Shown here piece by piece: positions 1 through 6,670 of a DNA stretch of 36,843 bases. The position numbers were made by a program, and so were the translations under genes. Source of the DNA: Chitinophagaceae bacterium (GTDB lineage: Bacteria > Bacteroidota > Bacteroidia > Chitinophagales > Chitinophagaceae); assembly GCA_947456825.1 (NCBI GenBank), contig CANGTM010000012.1, forward strand, positions 1 to 36,843, read 5' to 3'. Positions within the stretch are counted from its first letter, which is position 1; every line of letters begins with the position of its first letter. A model generated the notes under the pieces. That model saw only the letters and a program-made list of their open reading frames with translations, was not told the origin of the DNA and searched no databases.

Positions 1-73
1 ATGCTCCTTTCTTTAGATATCCCTTGAGAGTGCAAAGGCTAAAAGTAAGTCGCAGCAGTTGCAGAGAAAAGTT

Positions 74-103
74 AAAGGCCCCGGATCGAGATCCAGGGCC
101 TTT
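74..103. terminator. Bidirectional intrinsic terminator-like hairpin
   Basis: A near-perfect inverted repeat: AAAGGCCC pairs with GGGCCTTT and the inner GGAT pairs with ATCC, with one C-A mismatch and a small CGAG loop. It lies just past the 3' end of the minus-strand tRNA, and the minus-strand read-out continues into T-rich sequence (TTTAACTTTTCT). It probably ends the tRNA transcript, and could also serve a plus-strand gene lying left of the window. Confidence 0.6.
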
Positions 104-122
104 CAGATTACTTTAAAACGAG

Positions 123-196
123 TACCGGAGAGCAGACTTGAACTGCCGACCTTCGGGTTATGAATCCGATGCTCTAACCAGCTGAGCTACCCCGGC
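123..196 (-). tRNA. tRNA-Met (CAT anticodon)
   Basis: The minus strand folds into a full 74-nt cloverleaf. It has a 7-bp acceptor stem (GCCGGGG with CTCCGGT, G-T wobbles at 1-72 and 6-67), T8-A9, a GCTC/GAGC D stem, an anticodon loop TTCATAA with CAT at plus positions 160-162, a 5-nt variable loop and a TTCAAGT T loop. The discriminator is A and no CCA is encoded. The anticodon stem has an A31-C39 mismatch next to the loop. A CAT anticodon could belong to elongator Met, initiator Met or lysidine-modified Ile. The initiator is unlikely because its G-C-rich anticodon stem is absent. Elongator Met is the best guess, but Ile2 is not excluded. Confidence 0.8.
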
Positions 197-237
197 ATTC
201 CCTGTTAGGGGACGCAAATTTAATGATTTTTCACCGA

Positions 238-1620
238 TCAGACCAGCATTCTCTTCAGGTCGTCACGAAAGTCAGCGTTGATCAAATACTCAAAATAGCG
301 CTTATCGAACTCGCTACGAACACTTTGAACCAAGGGCTCCTTGCTATGAGTCACAAAGGCGAACTTTTCATTGAGGCTGGAAATAACATCACTTCGAACC
401 TTTTTTTGCATTCCAGGCGACTTATCCTTGATGCCCAGTACGTAGTTAATATCTCCGATGTTGGCCGTCTGCCCATTTTCAGAACGATTCAACAGCAACG
501 ATAACAAGGCTTGCTCTACCTCGGTGAATGGCCGCGGCGCAGCTGCTACGCCCACCAGCGAGGGTGATGGGAGTGCTCGCTTTCGTTTGGCAAAACGAAA
601 GGCCAGCAACCCACCCACAACAACCAAGGCAAACAGACCGAACCCTGCAGCCACGTATGGGAAAGGTTTTTTCCAAATTCGATCCTTGGTAAGCACGAAA
701 TTTTTAGTGTCAAAGCGCATCGAATCGTATTGGTAAGTGGTGGGATTAAATGCATAGATCCATCCCCTGTGATAATAGCAATGCTGACTGCTTTGTATCC
801 TCATCAAGCTTTGTACAAAACCGGGATCGGGATTAAAGGAGATCTGATTACTTAAAAAATCGAAGTGATAGATGCCCTTGGTAAAGCCTAAATAGAGACC
901 CCGGTCCGAAGGAAAGCAAGTCCAATTGGAAGCCCGAATAATCTCAAAGGCCTTATCGGTAGTAACACCGAGCTTCTCCCACACCTTACCTTTAGTTTCC
1001 AGGCGATAAAAATCCGTGCTATTGTGCTGACTAAATTCACTACCTGAAATCAGCCCATCATTGACGATCTGCTCGTAGGGTACATATACATGATCCCCGT
1101 TAGGGTCAACCCATGCGCCTTGTCGCCAAGAGGCCGCTACCGGAACATGCACCTCCCGGTTGGTGGGCACAATATCCCATTCCTTGTCCTTGGGGTTGTA
1201 TCGCCGGAGCAGCCCGTTGGACTTCCAAAAACCATAGCCACCTATCTCAAGAATTTCACCATGGGAATAAAATAAAAAGGAGCCGATATTATAATTGTAG
1301 TTGACCGTTCTGTCCAGACGAACAAAATAAAGGAGAGAATCGCCCCTGTCCTCCATCCGGTAGATTCGCCCGCTTCTTCCCAAATGCAAAAAAAGACCCT
1401 CCGGTGTGGGAAGATATTCAACCGGGTATTCCTTTAAATAAGGGCTCATCTGCAGATACTGCGCCCTGCCCTCTACTTGCAGGCTTGAAATGCCCCCCTT
1501 TTTTTTGGCCAAGTCGGTAAAGAACTTTGATTTTTTTAATGTAATCAGGGAATCTGAAAAGTTCTGCGCAATCAGAAAATAGGGACAAAATAGTATCAGT
1601 ATGATGGAAAAAAATCGCAA
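238..1620 (-). CDS. Membrane-anchored propeller-like protein with possible winged-helix tail
   Basis: This is a 460-residue protein I do not recognise as a named family. From a TTG codon the N-terminus reads as a signal peptide (residues 1-19, ending in Ala-Gln). No in-frame ATG occurs before the upstream stop at 1651-1653, and the first internal Met is at residue 58, so the TTG start is the sensible choice. Residues 20-320 are rich in Tyr, Trp and Gly, with one clear Kelch-like unit near 121-152 (GG, a Tyr-Asn-Pro turn and a Trp), suggesting a beta-propeller outside the cytoplasm. Residues 321-341 form a transmembrane helix followed by a basic stop-transfer stretch (RFAKRKR). The last 95 residues could form a winged helix: helix 364-380, a helix near 390-398, an Arg/Lys-rich helix near 404-420 and a basic strand near 430-440. 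By analogy with Bacteroidota propeller-TM-HTH sensors this may be a one-component regulator; that is inference. Confidence 0.7.
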   Translation of the reverse strand: MRFFSIILILFCPYFLIAQNFSDSLITLKKSKFFTDLAKKKGGISSLQVEGRAQYLQMSPYLKEYPVEYLPTPEGLFLHLGRSGRIYRMEDRGDSLLYFVRLDRTVNYNYNIGSFLFYSHGEILEIGGYGFWKSNGLLRRYNPKDKEWDIVPTNREVHVPVAASWRQGAWVDPNGDHVYVPYEQIVNDGLISGSEFSQHNSTDFYRLETKGKVWEKLGVTTDKAFEIIRASNWTCFPSDRGLYLGFTKGIYHFDFLSNQISFNPDPGFVQSLMRIQSSQHCYYHRGWIYAFNPTTYQYDSMRFDTKNFVLTKDRIWKKPFPYVAAGFGLFALVVVGGLLAFRFAKRKRALPSPSLVGVAAAPRPFTEVEQALLSLLLNRSENGQTANIGDINYVLGIKDKSPGMQKKVRSDVISSLNEKFAFVTHSKEPLVQSVRSEFDKRYFEYLINADFRDDLKRMLV

Positions 1621-1834
1621 AAAATAAAAATTATGCTGATTATCAACTATTTAAATTAGGTAATAACCTATCGAAGTCAAAACTGCTTTACTCAAAAATA
1701 AAGGAAATAACTCGTAACTGAACCAATAACCTAACCTAAAACACTAATATACAAAATAATTCTAATAACCTTTGATTTATAAAACACAAAGGGGCCCTTT
1801 CCATTAACCAGCGCTTTATCCTAAAATTCAACGT
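1621..1834. other. AT-rich intergenic stretch with repeated ATAACCT words
   Basis: There is no convincing ORF here. It should hold the promoter of the minus-strand membrane protein. On the minus strand TTGACTT is followed about 17 bases later by TAATTTAA, an imperfect match to the Bacteroidota -33/-7 pattern. The heptamer ATAACCT occurs three times (around 1663, 1725 and 1764), the first within the small inverted repeat TAGGT-AATA-ACCTA. Confidence 0.35.
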
Positions 1835-1883
1835 AAAAAACCTGCGACTTGCCGAGAGTTCCTTTCGTCAAATCGCAGGTTTT
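1835..1883 (-). terminator. Intrinsic terminator of the atpG-to-nuclease gene run
   Basis: AAAACCTGCGA pairs with TCGCAGGTTTT across a 25-nt loop. Read on the minus strand, the stem ends in a run of T (plus 1835-1840 are all A). It sits 20 bases beyond the stop of the beta-CASP nuclease gene, the last gene of the minus-strand run from 6613. Confidence 0.75.
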
Positions 1884-1902
1884 CCTTTTTTAAATGGGGT
1901 GG

Positions 1903-3309
1903 TTACAACAGCTCTACCGTGTCGTGCATATCAGGAACGGAAACGGAAGGAAACCCCTTATTCAGCAACCTGCTCTTAAAATCCAGTTGCACCTCGTAAT
2001 TACCGTGAACCAAAAAAAGGGCCCTGACCCGGTCGGGCTGCTGGCAGGATAACCACTGGCATAGGTCGTCATAGTCCCCATGCGCACTCATGCTTCGGAT
2101 CTGTTCAACCGAAGCGTGTACCTCGTGCATTACCCCATAAATACTGACCTCCTTTTGGCCACTGAGTAACCGCCCGCCTAGCGATCGGGGTTCGCAATAT
2201 CCTGTAAATAAGATCCGATTCCTGCTGTTTTCTACGGCATTACTAACATGATGCTTGACTCTGCCGGCATCGGCCATTCCGCTGGCAGCGATGATGACCA
2301 TAGGACCATTTTCAAAATTGAGCTGCTTGGATTGCTCCACGGTGCGAACGTATTTTAATTGTGGAAACCCAAATGGATCAGCATCACTACGCATTACATC
2401 TTGAATGACCTTGTTGAAGTTCGAGGGAAAACTTTTTACGATCTCCGTAGCCTGTACACTGAGGGGACTATCGAGATAAACAGGCACTGCCGGTAACCGG
2501 TTCTCTAACTCCAGCTGATTCAAAAAATAGAGTAACTCTTGGGTTCTGCCTACGCTAAATGCAGCAATAACAAGCTTTCCCTTACGCTGTAAACAGGTTT
2601 CTTCGATGTGCTTCAGCAATAGGTCGGGGGTGGTCACGTGCAGCGGATGCAGTGAGTTTCCATAGGTAGACTCCACTATTAGTACATCTGCCTGCGAGAA
2701 GGTGGCGGGCGAGCGAAGAATAGCATCCCCATAGCGTCCCACATCACCACTAAAGGTCAGCTGCCGTTCGCCTCCGACCTCTTTATAACGAAGATGTACG
2801 GCCGCACTCCCTATTATATGACCGGTATCGGTGAACTGTACAAGAATGCCAGGAAGAACCTCTACCCAGTTGTCATATGCAGCGACCTCAAATAGAACAG
2901 AGCAAGCGCTGGCTTCCTCTATGGTATAAAGGGGCTTTAGCAAGGGTAACCCTTGCGTTTTTCTTCGCTTATTTACATAGCGGATCTCATCTTCTTGGAT
3001 CTTGGCAGAATCTTGCAGCAATACTTCTGCCAGAGCTCGAGTCGCCGGGGTGCACCAGATCTTTCCCCTGAAACCCTCTTTCACTAACCGGGGTATGAGG
3101 CCACAATGGTCAATGTGGGCATGACTAAGCAACAATACGTCTACGGAGGCAGGATCGAAACCAAATTGTCTGTTAAGCCGATCGGTATCCTTTCCCATGC
3201 CCTGAAACAATCCACAATCTAGCAGGACCTTTCTCCGATCGGGTAATTCAATTAGATGCTTTGATCCTGTAACGGTACGGGCTGCTCCATGAAAACTGAT
3301 CTTCATCAC
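1903..3309 (-). CDS. MBL-fold RNA-specific metallo-hydrolase (beta-CASP family)
   Basis: A 468-residue beta-CASP metallo-beta-lactamase, a family of zinc-dependent RNA endo/exonucleases related to CPSF-73 and bacterial RNase J-like proteins. The N-terminal lactamase fold carries the zinc motif SHAHIDH at residues 62-68, a GHIIGS segment and SGDVGR. The beta-CASP insert begins near STYGN. The C-terminal RNA-specificity part holds the late His motif MSAHGDYD. Length fits the stand-alone family. Two consecutive ATG codons (3309 and 3306) are possible starts. It is the last gene of a minus-strand run, 29 bases after the DUF4442 gene and followed by a terminator. The substrate is unknown; rRNA or mRNA processing is the family expectation. 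It lacks the long C-terminal domain of RNase J. Confidence 0.9.
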   Translation of the reverse strand: MMKISFHGAARTVTGSKHLIELPDRRKVLLDCGLFQGMGKDTDRLNRQFGFDPASVDVLLLSHAHIDHCGLIPRLVKEGFRGKIWCTPATRALAEVLLQDSAKIQEDEIRYVNKRRKTQGLPLLKPLYTIEEASACSVLFEVAAYDNWVEVLPGILVQFTDTGHIIGSAAVHLRYKEVGGERQLTFSGDVGRYGDAILRSPATFSQADVLIVESTYGNSLHPLHVTTPDLLLKHIEETCLQRKGKLVIAAFSVGRTQELLYFLNQLELENRLPAVPVYLDSPLSVQATEIVKSFPSNFNKVIQDVMRSDADPFGFPQLKYVRTVEQSKQLNFENGPMVIIAASGMADAGRVKHHVSNAVENSRNRILFTGYCEPRSLGGRLLSGQKEVSIYGVMHEVHASVEQIRSMSAHGDYDDLCQWLSCQQPDRVRALFLVHGNYEVQLDFKSRLLNKGFPSVSVPDMHDTVELL

Positions 3310-3338
3310 ACTTACTTTTAATACCAGTAAGTTACTTA

Positions 3339-3821
3339 CTATTTTCTCTTAAAAGACCAGGTAAAGACAAATTGTGCCACCAACTCACCCTGCTTGTTAG
3401 TGCCGTTGGCGATAGCTTTTAGTGTTGTTGATTCGCCGCTCTCCATTGCCTGTTGAATGGCATCCTCAAATAAAGACCCGTCTTGGCAACTAAAATGAAT
3501 GGTGCCGGTAGCCTTTTTAAAAAACTGGGCTTCCATAGAGACGACCAACATAGAAATAGCGGGCGTTTTTTTATAGATGCGAGCCATAGCGAGAAGGCCG
3601 GTACTCATTTCTGCTGCCATGGCCATCGATGCGAAATAAATGGAGCGGAAGGGATTTTGTGAGAGCCAATGCAGCGAGATGCAAACGATCGTCTCCTGGT
3701 ACGTAGCTTTTTTAACACGCAACCCCGATAAAAAGGCAGCGGGCAACTTTAACAGCATGTAAAAACGAAACCGTAACGGATCGTTGGCGATTTTTAAAAA
3801 TTCATTTTGCACGCTATACAA
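3339..3821 (-). CDS. DUF4442 / hotdog-fold thioesterase-like protein
   Basis: A 160-residue protein resembling DUF4442 proteins, relatives of the PaaI/YiiD hotdog thioesterases. Visible marks are an N-terminal amphipathic segment (NDPLRFRFYMLLKLPAA), the helix NPFRSIYFASMAMAAEMSTGLLAM that forms the hot-dog core, and a C-terminal beta strand rich in Phe/Trp. No ATG starts this frame: the longest form begins at TTG (3819-3821), overlapping the end of lysA by 8 bases, while a GTG at 3810-3812 gives a non-overlapping start. Either implies tight translational coupling to lysA. Family members are suspected acyl-CoA thioesterases, but I see no proof of activity, and the link to lysine synthesis is probably only positional. 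Confidence 0.75.
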   Translation of the reverse strand: MYSVQNEFLKIANDPLRFRFYMLLKLPAAFLSGLRVKKATYQETIVCISLHWLSQNPFRSIYFASMAMAAEMSTGLLAMARIYKKTPAISMLVVSMEAQFFKKATGTIHFSCQDGSLFEDAIQQAMESGESTTLKAIANGTNKQGELVAQFVFTWSFKRK

Positions 3822-5019
3822 TTATTTGTTGTGCCAGGAGGTCATCTAAAGTCTCTCTTCTTCTTATCAATTGCGGCTGGCCGTTCGTGTACAATACCTC
3901 GGCAGGTCGAACCCTTGCGTTATAAGAGGAGGCCATCTCAAAACCATAGGCACCCGCATTGTGAAATGCCAACAGGTCGCCTTCGCGTACTTCAGGGAGC
4001 ATGCGGGCGAGGGCAAAATCGTCGGTCTCGCAGATATTGCCGGTTATTTGATAGGGGTATGGCTCGCCCTTCGGATGCGTGAGATTACTAATGTGGTGAT
4101 ACGCTTCATAGAACATAGGACGAATCAAATGATTCAATCCGCTGTTGACCCCGACGAAGCAGATTGTATCGGTAGGCTTTACGACGGTTACCGAAGCTAG
4201 CAGATAACCCGCTTGCGCAACCAAGTATTTACCTGGCTCGAACCAGACCTGGAGCTGTCTTCCGGTCTTTTCCCTGAAAAAAGCAAAGGCCTTTCGAACC
4301 TCCTCTGCAATGGCATCCAGATCGGTCTCTTTTTCGTCAGGCCTGTACGGCACCTTGAATCCTCCCCCCAGGTCTATTATCGATACCGTCGGAAAAAGAT
4401 CGGCAAGTTCCAGCAACAGTTGAACACCCTTTGCAAAAACCGATGCCTCCGAGATCTCACTACCGGTATGAATATGCAGCGTTTGTAAATTCAACTTATG
4501 TACCTCTACCAATTCTTGTAAAGATCCGACCTGCTCTATTGGAATACCAAACTTACTACCTGCATGACCGGTAGATATCTTGGTATTGCCTCCCGCCATT
4601 ATATTGGGCCGGATTCTCACTCCTACTGGATAACTACCTCCGTAGGCCGCAGCAAATTTCTCCAGGTTGGATAAACTGTCGATAGTAACAGATACCCCCA
4701 ACGATACTACCTCTTGGATCTCGGCAAACGATACACTATTCGATGTGTAAAGTATCTGTCCGGGGGTAAAGCCGGCGTGAATGGCAAGCTTAACCTCATT
4801 GACAGAACTGCAATCAATGGAGCAGCCTATGGAACGAACATGCCTCAGGATGGAGATATTGGTCAATGCCTTGGCCGCATAAAAAAAACGAGCGTTTAGC
4901 GTAGAAAAGGCATTCGCTAATTTTTGATACTGATCGGCAATAGACTCGGCATGGTATACATACAAGGGAGTGCCAAAGGTGGTTGCAGCGTGAATCAGCT
5001 CTTCTCTGGAGACGGACAT
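3814..5019 (-). CDS. lysA: Diaminopimelate decarboxylase
   Basis: LysA (401 residues) decarboxylates meso-diaminopimelate to L-lysine with pyridoxal phosphate, the last step of lysine synthesis in the cytoplasm. The N-terminal alanine-racemase-like TIM barrel carries the PLP lysine in FFYAAKAL (Lys50), the HTGSEI motif and the phosphate-binding loop DLGGGF. The C-terminal beta domain carries the CETDD motif whose Cys completes the active site of the partner subunit in the dimer. Length is normal. The gene starts 18 bases after scpB and its TAG stop overlaps the next gene's TTG start. There is no lysine riboswitch upstream; expression appears to come from transcription through atpG-scpB. Confidence 0.96.
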   Translation of the reverse strand: MSVSREELIHAATTFGTPLYVYHAESIADQYQKLANAFSTLNARFFYAAKALTNISILRHVRSIGCSIDCSSVNEVKLAIHAGFTPGQILYTSNSVSFAEIQEVVSLGVSVTIDSLSNLEKFAAAYGGSYPVGVRIRPNIMAGGNTKISTGHAGSKFGIPIEQVGSLQELVEVHKLNLQTLHIHTGSEISEASVFAKGVQLLLELADLFPTVSIIDLGGGFKVPYRPDEKETDLDAIAEEVRKAFAFFREKTGRQLQVWFEPGKYLVAQAGYLLASVTVVKPTDTICFVGVNSGLNHLIRPMFYEAYHHISNLTHPKGEPYPYQITGNICETDDFALARMLPEVREGDLLAFHNAGAYGFEMASSYNARVRPAEVLYTNGQPQLIRRRETLDDLLAQQIIV

Positions 5020-5037
5020 GGAACGAAGATAATAAGA

Positions 5038-5643
5038 TCAGGCCTCTTGCTCGGGAAGGGCGTCTTTGATAGCGGTTGGCTCTACAAGCTGCTCTGCCAA
5101 CACCTCTTTGATAGTCGGAAGATCGTCGGAGGAATTGATGCCAAAGTAGTCCATAAAATTGCGAGAGGTAGCGTATACAAGTGGATGGCCGGGCAGCTTT
5201 TCGTTTCGCCCTGCAATTACGATCAGCTCCTTTTCCAACAACTTCTGAACGGCATAGTCCGAGCTTACGCCCCGAATGGATTCGATCTCTCCCTTGGTTA
5301 CCGGCTGCTTGTAGGCAATAATGGCCAACGTCTCTAACGAAGCGGGAGAAAGACGCTTTAAAAACTTATCGCCATTGAGCTGAGCGATGGTCTTATGAAA
5401 CTCTTTTTTGGTAAGAAACTGCCACCCTCCACCGCTTTGCACCACCTCGAAAGAGTAAAATTCACTGGCATACTTTTCTTTGATCGCCTGTAAAGCGGCC
5501 TCGGTTTGCTCCAAAGCCACCCGATCTTCGAGAAAACCCAGTGCATTGTTGACAAGGTCAGTAAGCTCTGCGGTAGAAAGAGGCTTATCGCTGGCAAAGA
5601 TCAGCGCTTCGATATGTGGAACGATGGAAGAAACGTCAGGCAT
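5038..5643 (-). CDS. scpB: SMC-Scp complex subunit ScpB
   Basis: ScpB (201 residues) is the winged-helix dimer that binds the kleisin ScpA in the SMC condensin and supports chromosome segregation. Marks are the N-terminal IEALIFASDKPLS motif, the conserved central FLTKKEF and the second winged helix ETLAIIAYKQPVTKGEIESIRGV, followed by GRNEKLPGHPLVYATS. Residues 170-201 are an acidic tail. The partner scpA is not in this window. It lies 88 bases after atpG and 18 before lysA, so co-transcription with lysA is likely. I see no strong promoter in the 88-base gap. Confidence 0.95.
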   Translation of the reverse strand: MPDVSSIVPHIEALIFASDKPLSTAELTDLVNNALGFLEDRVALEQTEAALQAIKEKYASEFYSFEVVQSGGGWQFLTKKEFHKTIAQLNGDKFLKRLSPASLETLAIIAYKQPVTKGEIESIRGVSSDYAVQKLLEKELIVIAGRNEKLPGHPLVYATSRNFMDYFGINSSDDLPTIKEVLAEQLVEPTAIKDALPEQEA

Positions 5644-5731
5644 AATTATAATAAGTTCAACAAAATACTAATTACTGCGTACCGGTCGCTAAAAGTTTTT
5701 CACACCCGGAGCGTCATGGACCCGAAATGGC

Positions 5732-6613
5732 CTAACCCTGCAGGGCGGCGGCACCACTTACAATCTCAGTCAGCTCGGTGGTGATGGTGGCCTGACGAGC
5801 GCGGTTATAAGAGATCTTGAGGCTGCGCAGCATCTCATTCGCATTCTCACTGGCTTTGTCCATGGCGGTCATACGGGCACCGTGCTCAGAGGCATTGGAA
5901 TCAAGTACAGCCTTAAAGAGTTGAGTATTGAGGATCTTGGGCATCAGTTCGGCCACCAAAACGCTTTTGTCGGGATCGTAGATAAAATCAGATTGTACCA
6001 TCCCTTCTTTTTTCTCTACCCGGGGGATTGGCAAGTACCTCTCCACGACGAAACGCTGAGTTGCGGCATTTTTGAACTGGCTGTATACGATCTCCACGAC
6101 GTCGAATTCCTTGTTTAGAAATGAGGTCATGGCAGCAGCAGCAGCCTCTTGTACTTTCTCAAAACTCAACTGCAAGAAAATATCCTTGAACCGGGCGTCG
6201 GTCTTATAGGCCCCCTTACTCAAATTCTCGTAGGCCTTCTTACCAATGTTCCAGATGGTCACATTGCCCTTACTGAAAGGAACAGCATATTTTTCGGCGA
6301 TGGTGGCCTTGGCCAATTTGATGACGTTGGCATTGAAGGCGCCCGCCAGACCACGATCACTGCTGATGACGATCAAAAGCACTTTTTCGACAGGGCGCTC
6401 GGCGGCTAGGGCCATTTCGGCTCCGGCTTCGCTGTTACTCACAATGTTACTGAGCATATCTTGCAGCTTCTGCGCGTAGGGCCTCATTTGAACAATGGCG
6501 TCTTGAGCGCGTCTGAGCTTGGCGGCACTGACCATCTTCATTGCCTTGGTAATCTGCTGGGTGCTCTGTACCGACTTGATACGGTTTCTAACCTCCTTTA
6601 ACTGACCTGCCAT
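5732..6613 (-). CDS. atpG: F1F0 ATP synthase gamma subunit
   Basis: This is the 293-residue rotor shaft of F1. The N-terminal helix MAGQLKEVRNRIKSV-STQQITKAMKMVSAAKLRRAQ and the C-terminal helix (NEMLRSLKISYNRARQATITTELTEIVSGA) form the coiled-coil shaft, and the middle is the Rossmann-like domain (LIVISSDRGLAGAFNANV). Length is typical. In many bacteria atpG lies between atpA and atpD; here its upstream neighbour is secA on the opposite strand, so it is separated from the other ATP synthase genes. A TAACTTTG -7 element 18 bases before the ATG suggests its own promoter, and scpB follows downstream. Confidence 0.96.
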   Translation of the reverse strand: MAGQLKEVRNRIKSVQSTQQITKAMKMVSAAKLRRAQDAIVQMRPYAQKLQDMLSNIVSNSEAGAEMALAAERPVEKVLLIVISSDRGLAGAFNANVIKLAKATIAEKYAVPFSKGNVTIWNIGKKAYENLSKGAYKTDARFKDIFLQLSFEKVQEAAAAAMTSFLNKEFDVVEIVYSQFKNAATQRFVVERYLPIPRVEKKEGMVQSDFIYDPDKSVLVAELMPKILNTQLFKAVLDSNASEHGARMTAMDKASENANEMLRSLKISYNRARQATITTELTEIVSGAAALQG

Positions 6614-6631
6614 GAGTGCTTATTTGGGGGG

Positions 6632-6639
6632 CAAAGTTA
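6632..6639 (-). promoter_or_regulatory. -7 promoter element of atpG
   Basis: TAACTTTG on the minus strand is an exact match to the Bacteroidota TAnnTTTG element, 18 bases before the atpG ATG. It faces away from the secA element only 16 bases to the right. No clear -33 element is visible; it would lie inside the secA promoter. Confidence 0.65.
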
Positions 6640-6655
6640 TGGGTTTTTTTTGGCT

Positions 6656-6663
6656 TATCTTTG
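6656..6663 (+). promoter_or_regulatory. -7 promoter element of secA
   Basis: TATCTTTG exactly matches TAnnTTTG and ends 7 bases before the ATG at 6671, so the transcript would have almost no leader. This supports ATG 6671 over an in-frame upstream start at 6650 that overlaps the promoter. Confidence 0.65.
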
Positions 6664-6670
6664 CGCACTT

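Noticed and set aside
5020-5037. Lysine riboswitch before lysA
   Set aside because: Only 18 bases separate scpB and lysA, far too short for the element.
6650-6670. Seven extra N-terminal codons for secA from an in-frame upstream start
   Set aside because: They overlap an exact -7 promoter element, and the protein from 6671 has the normal SecA N-terminus.
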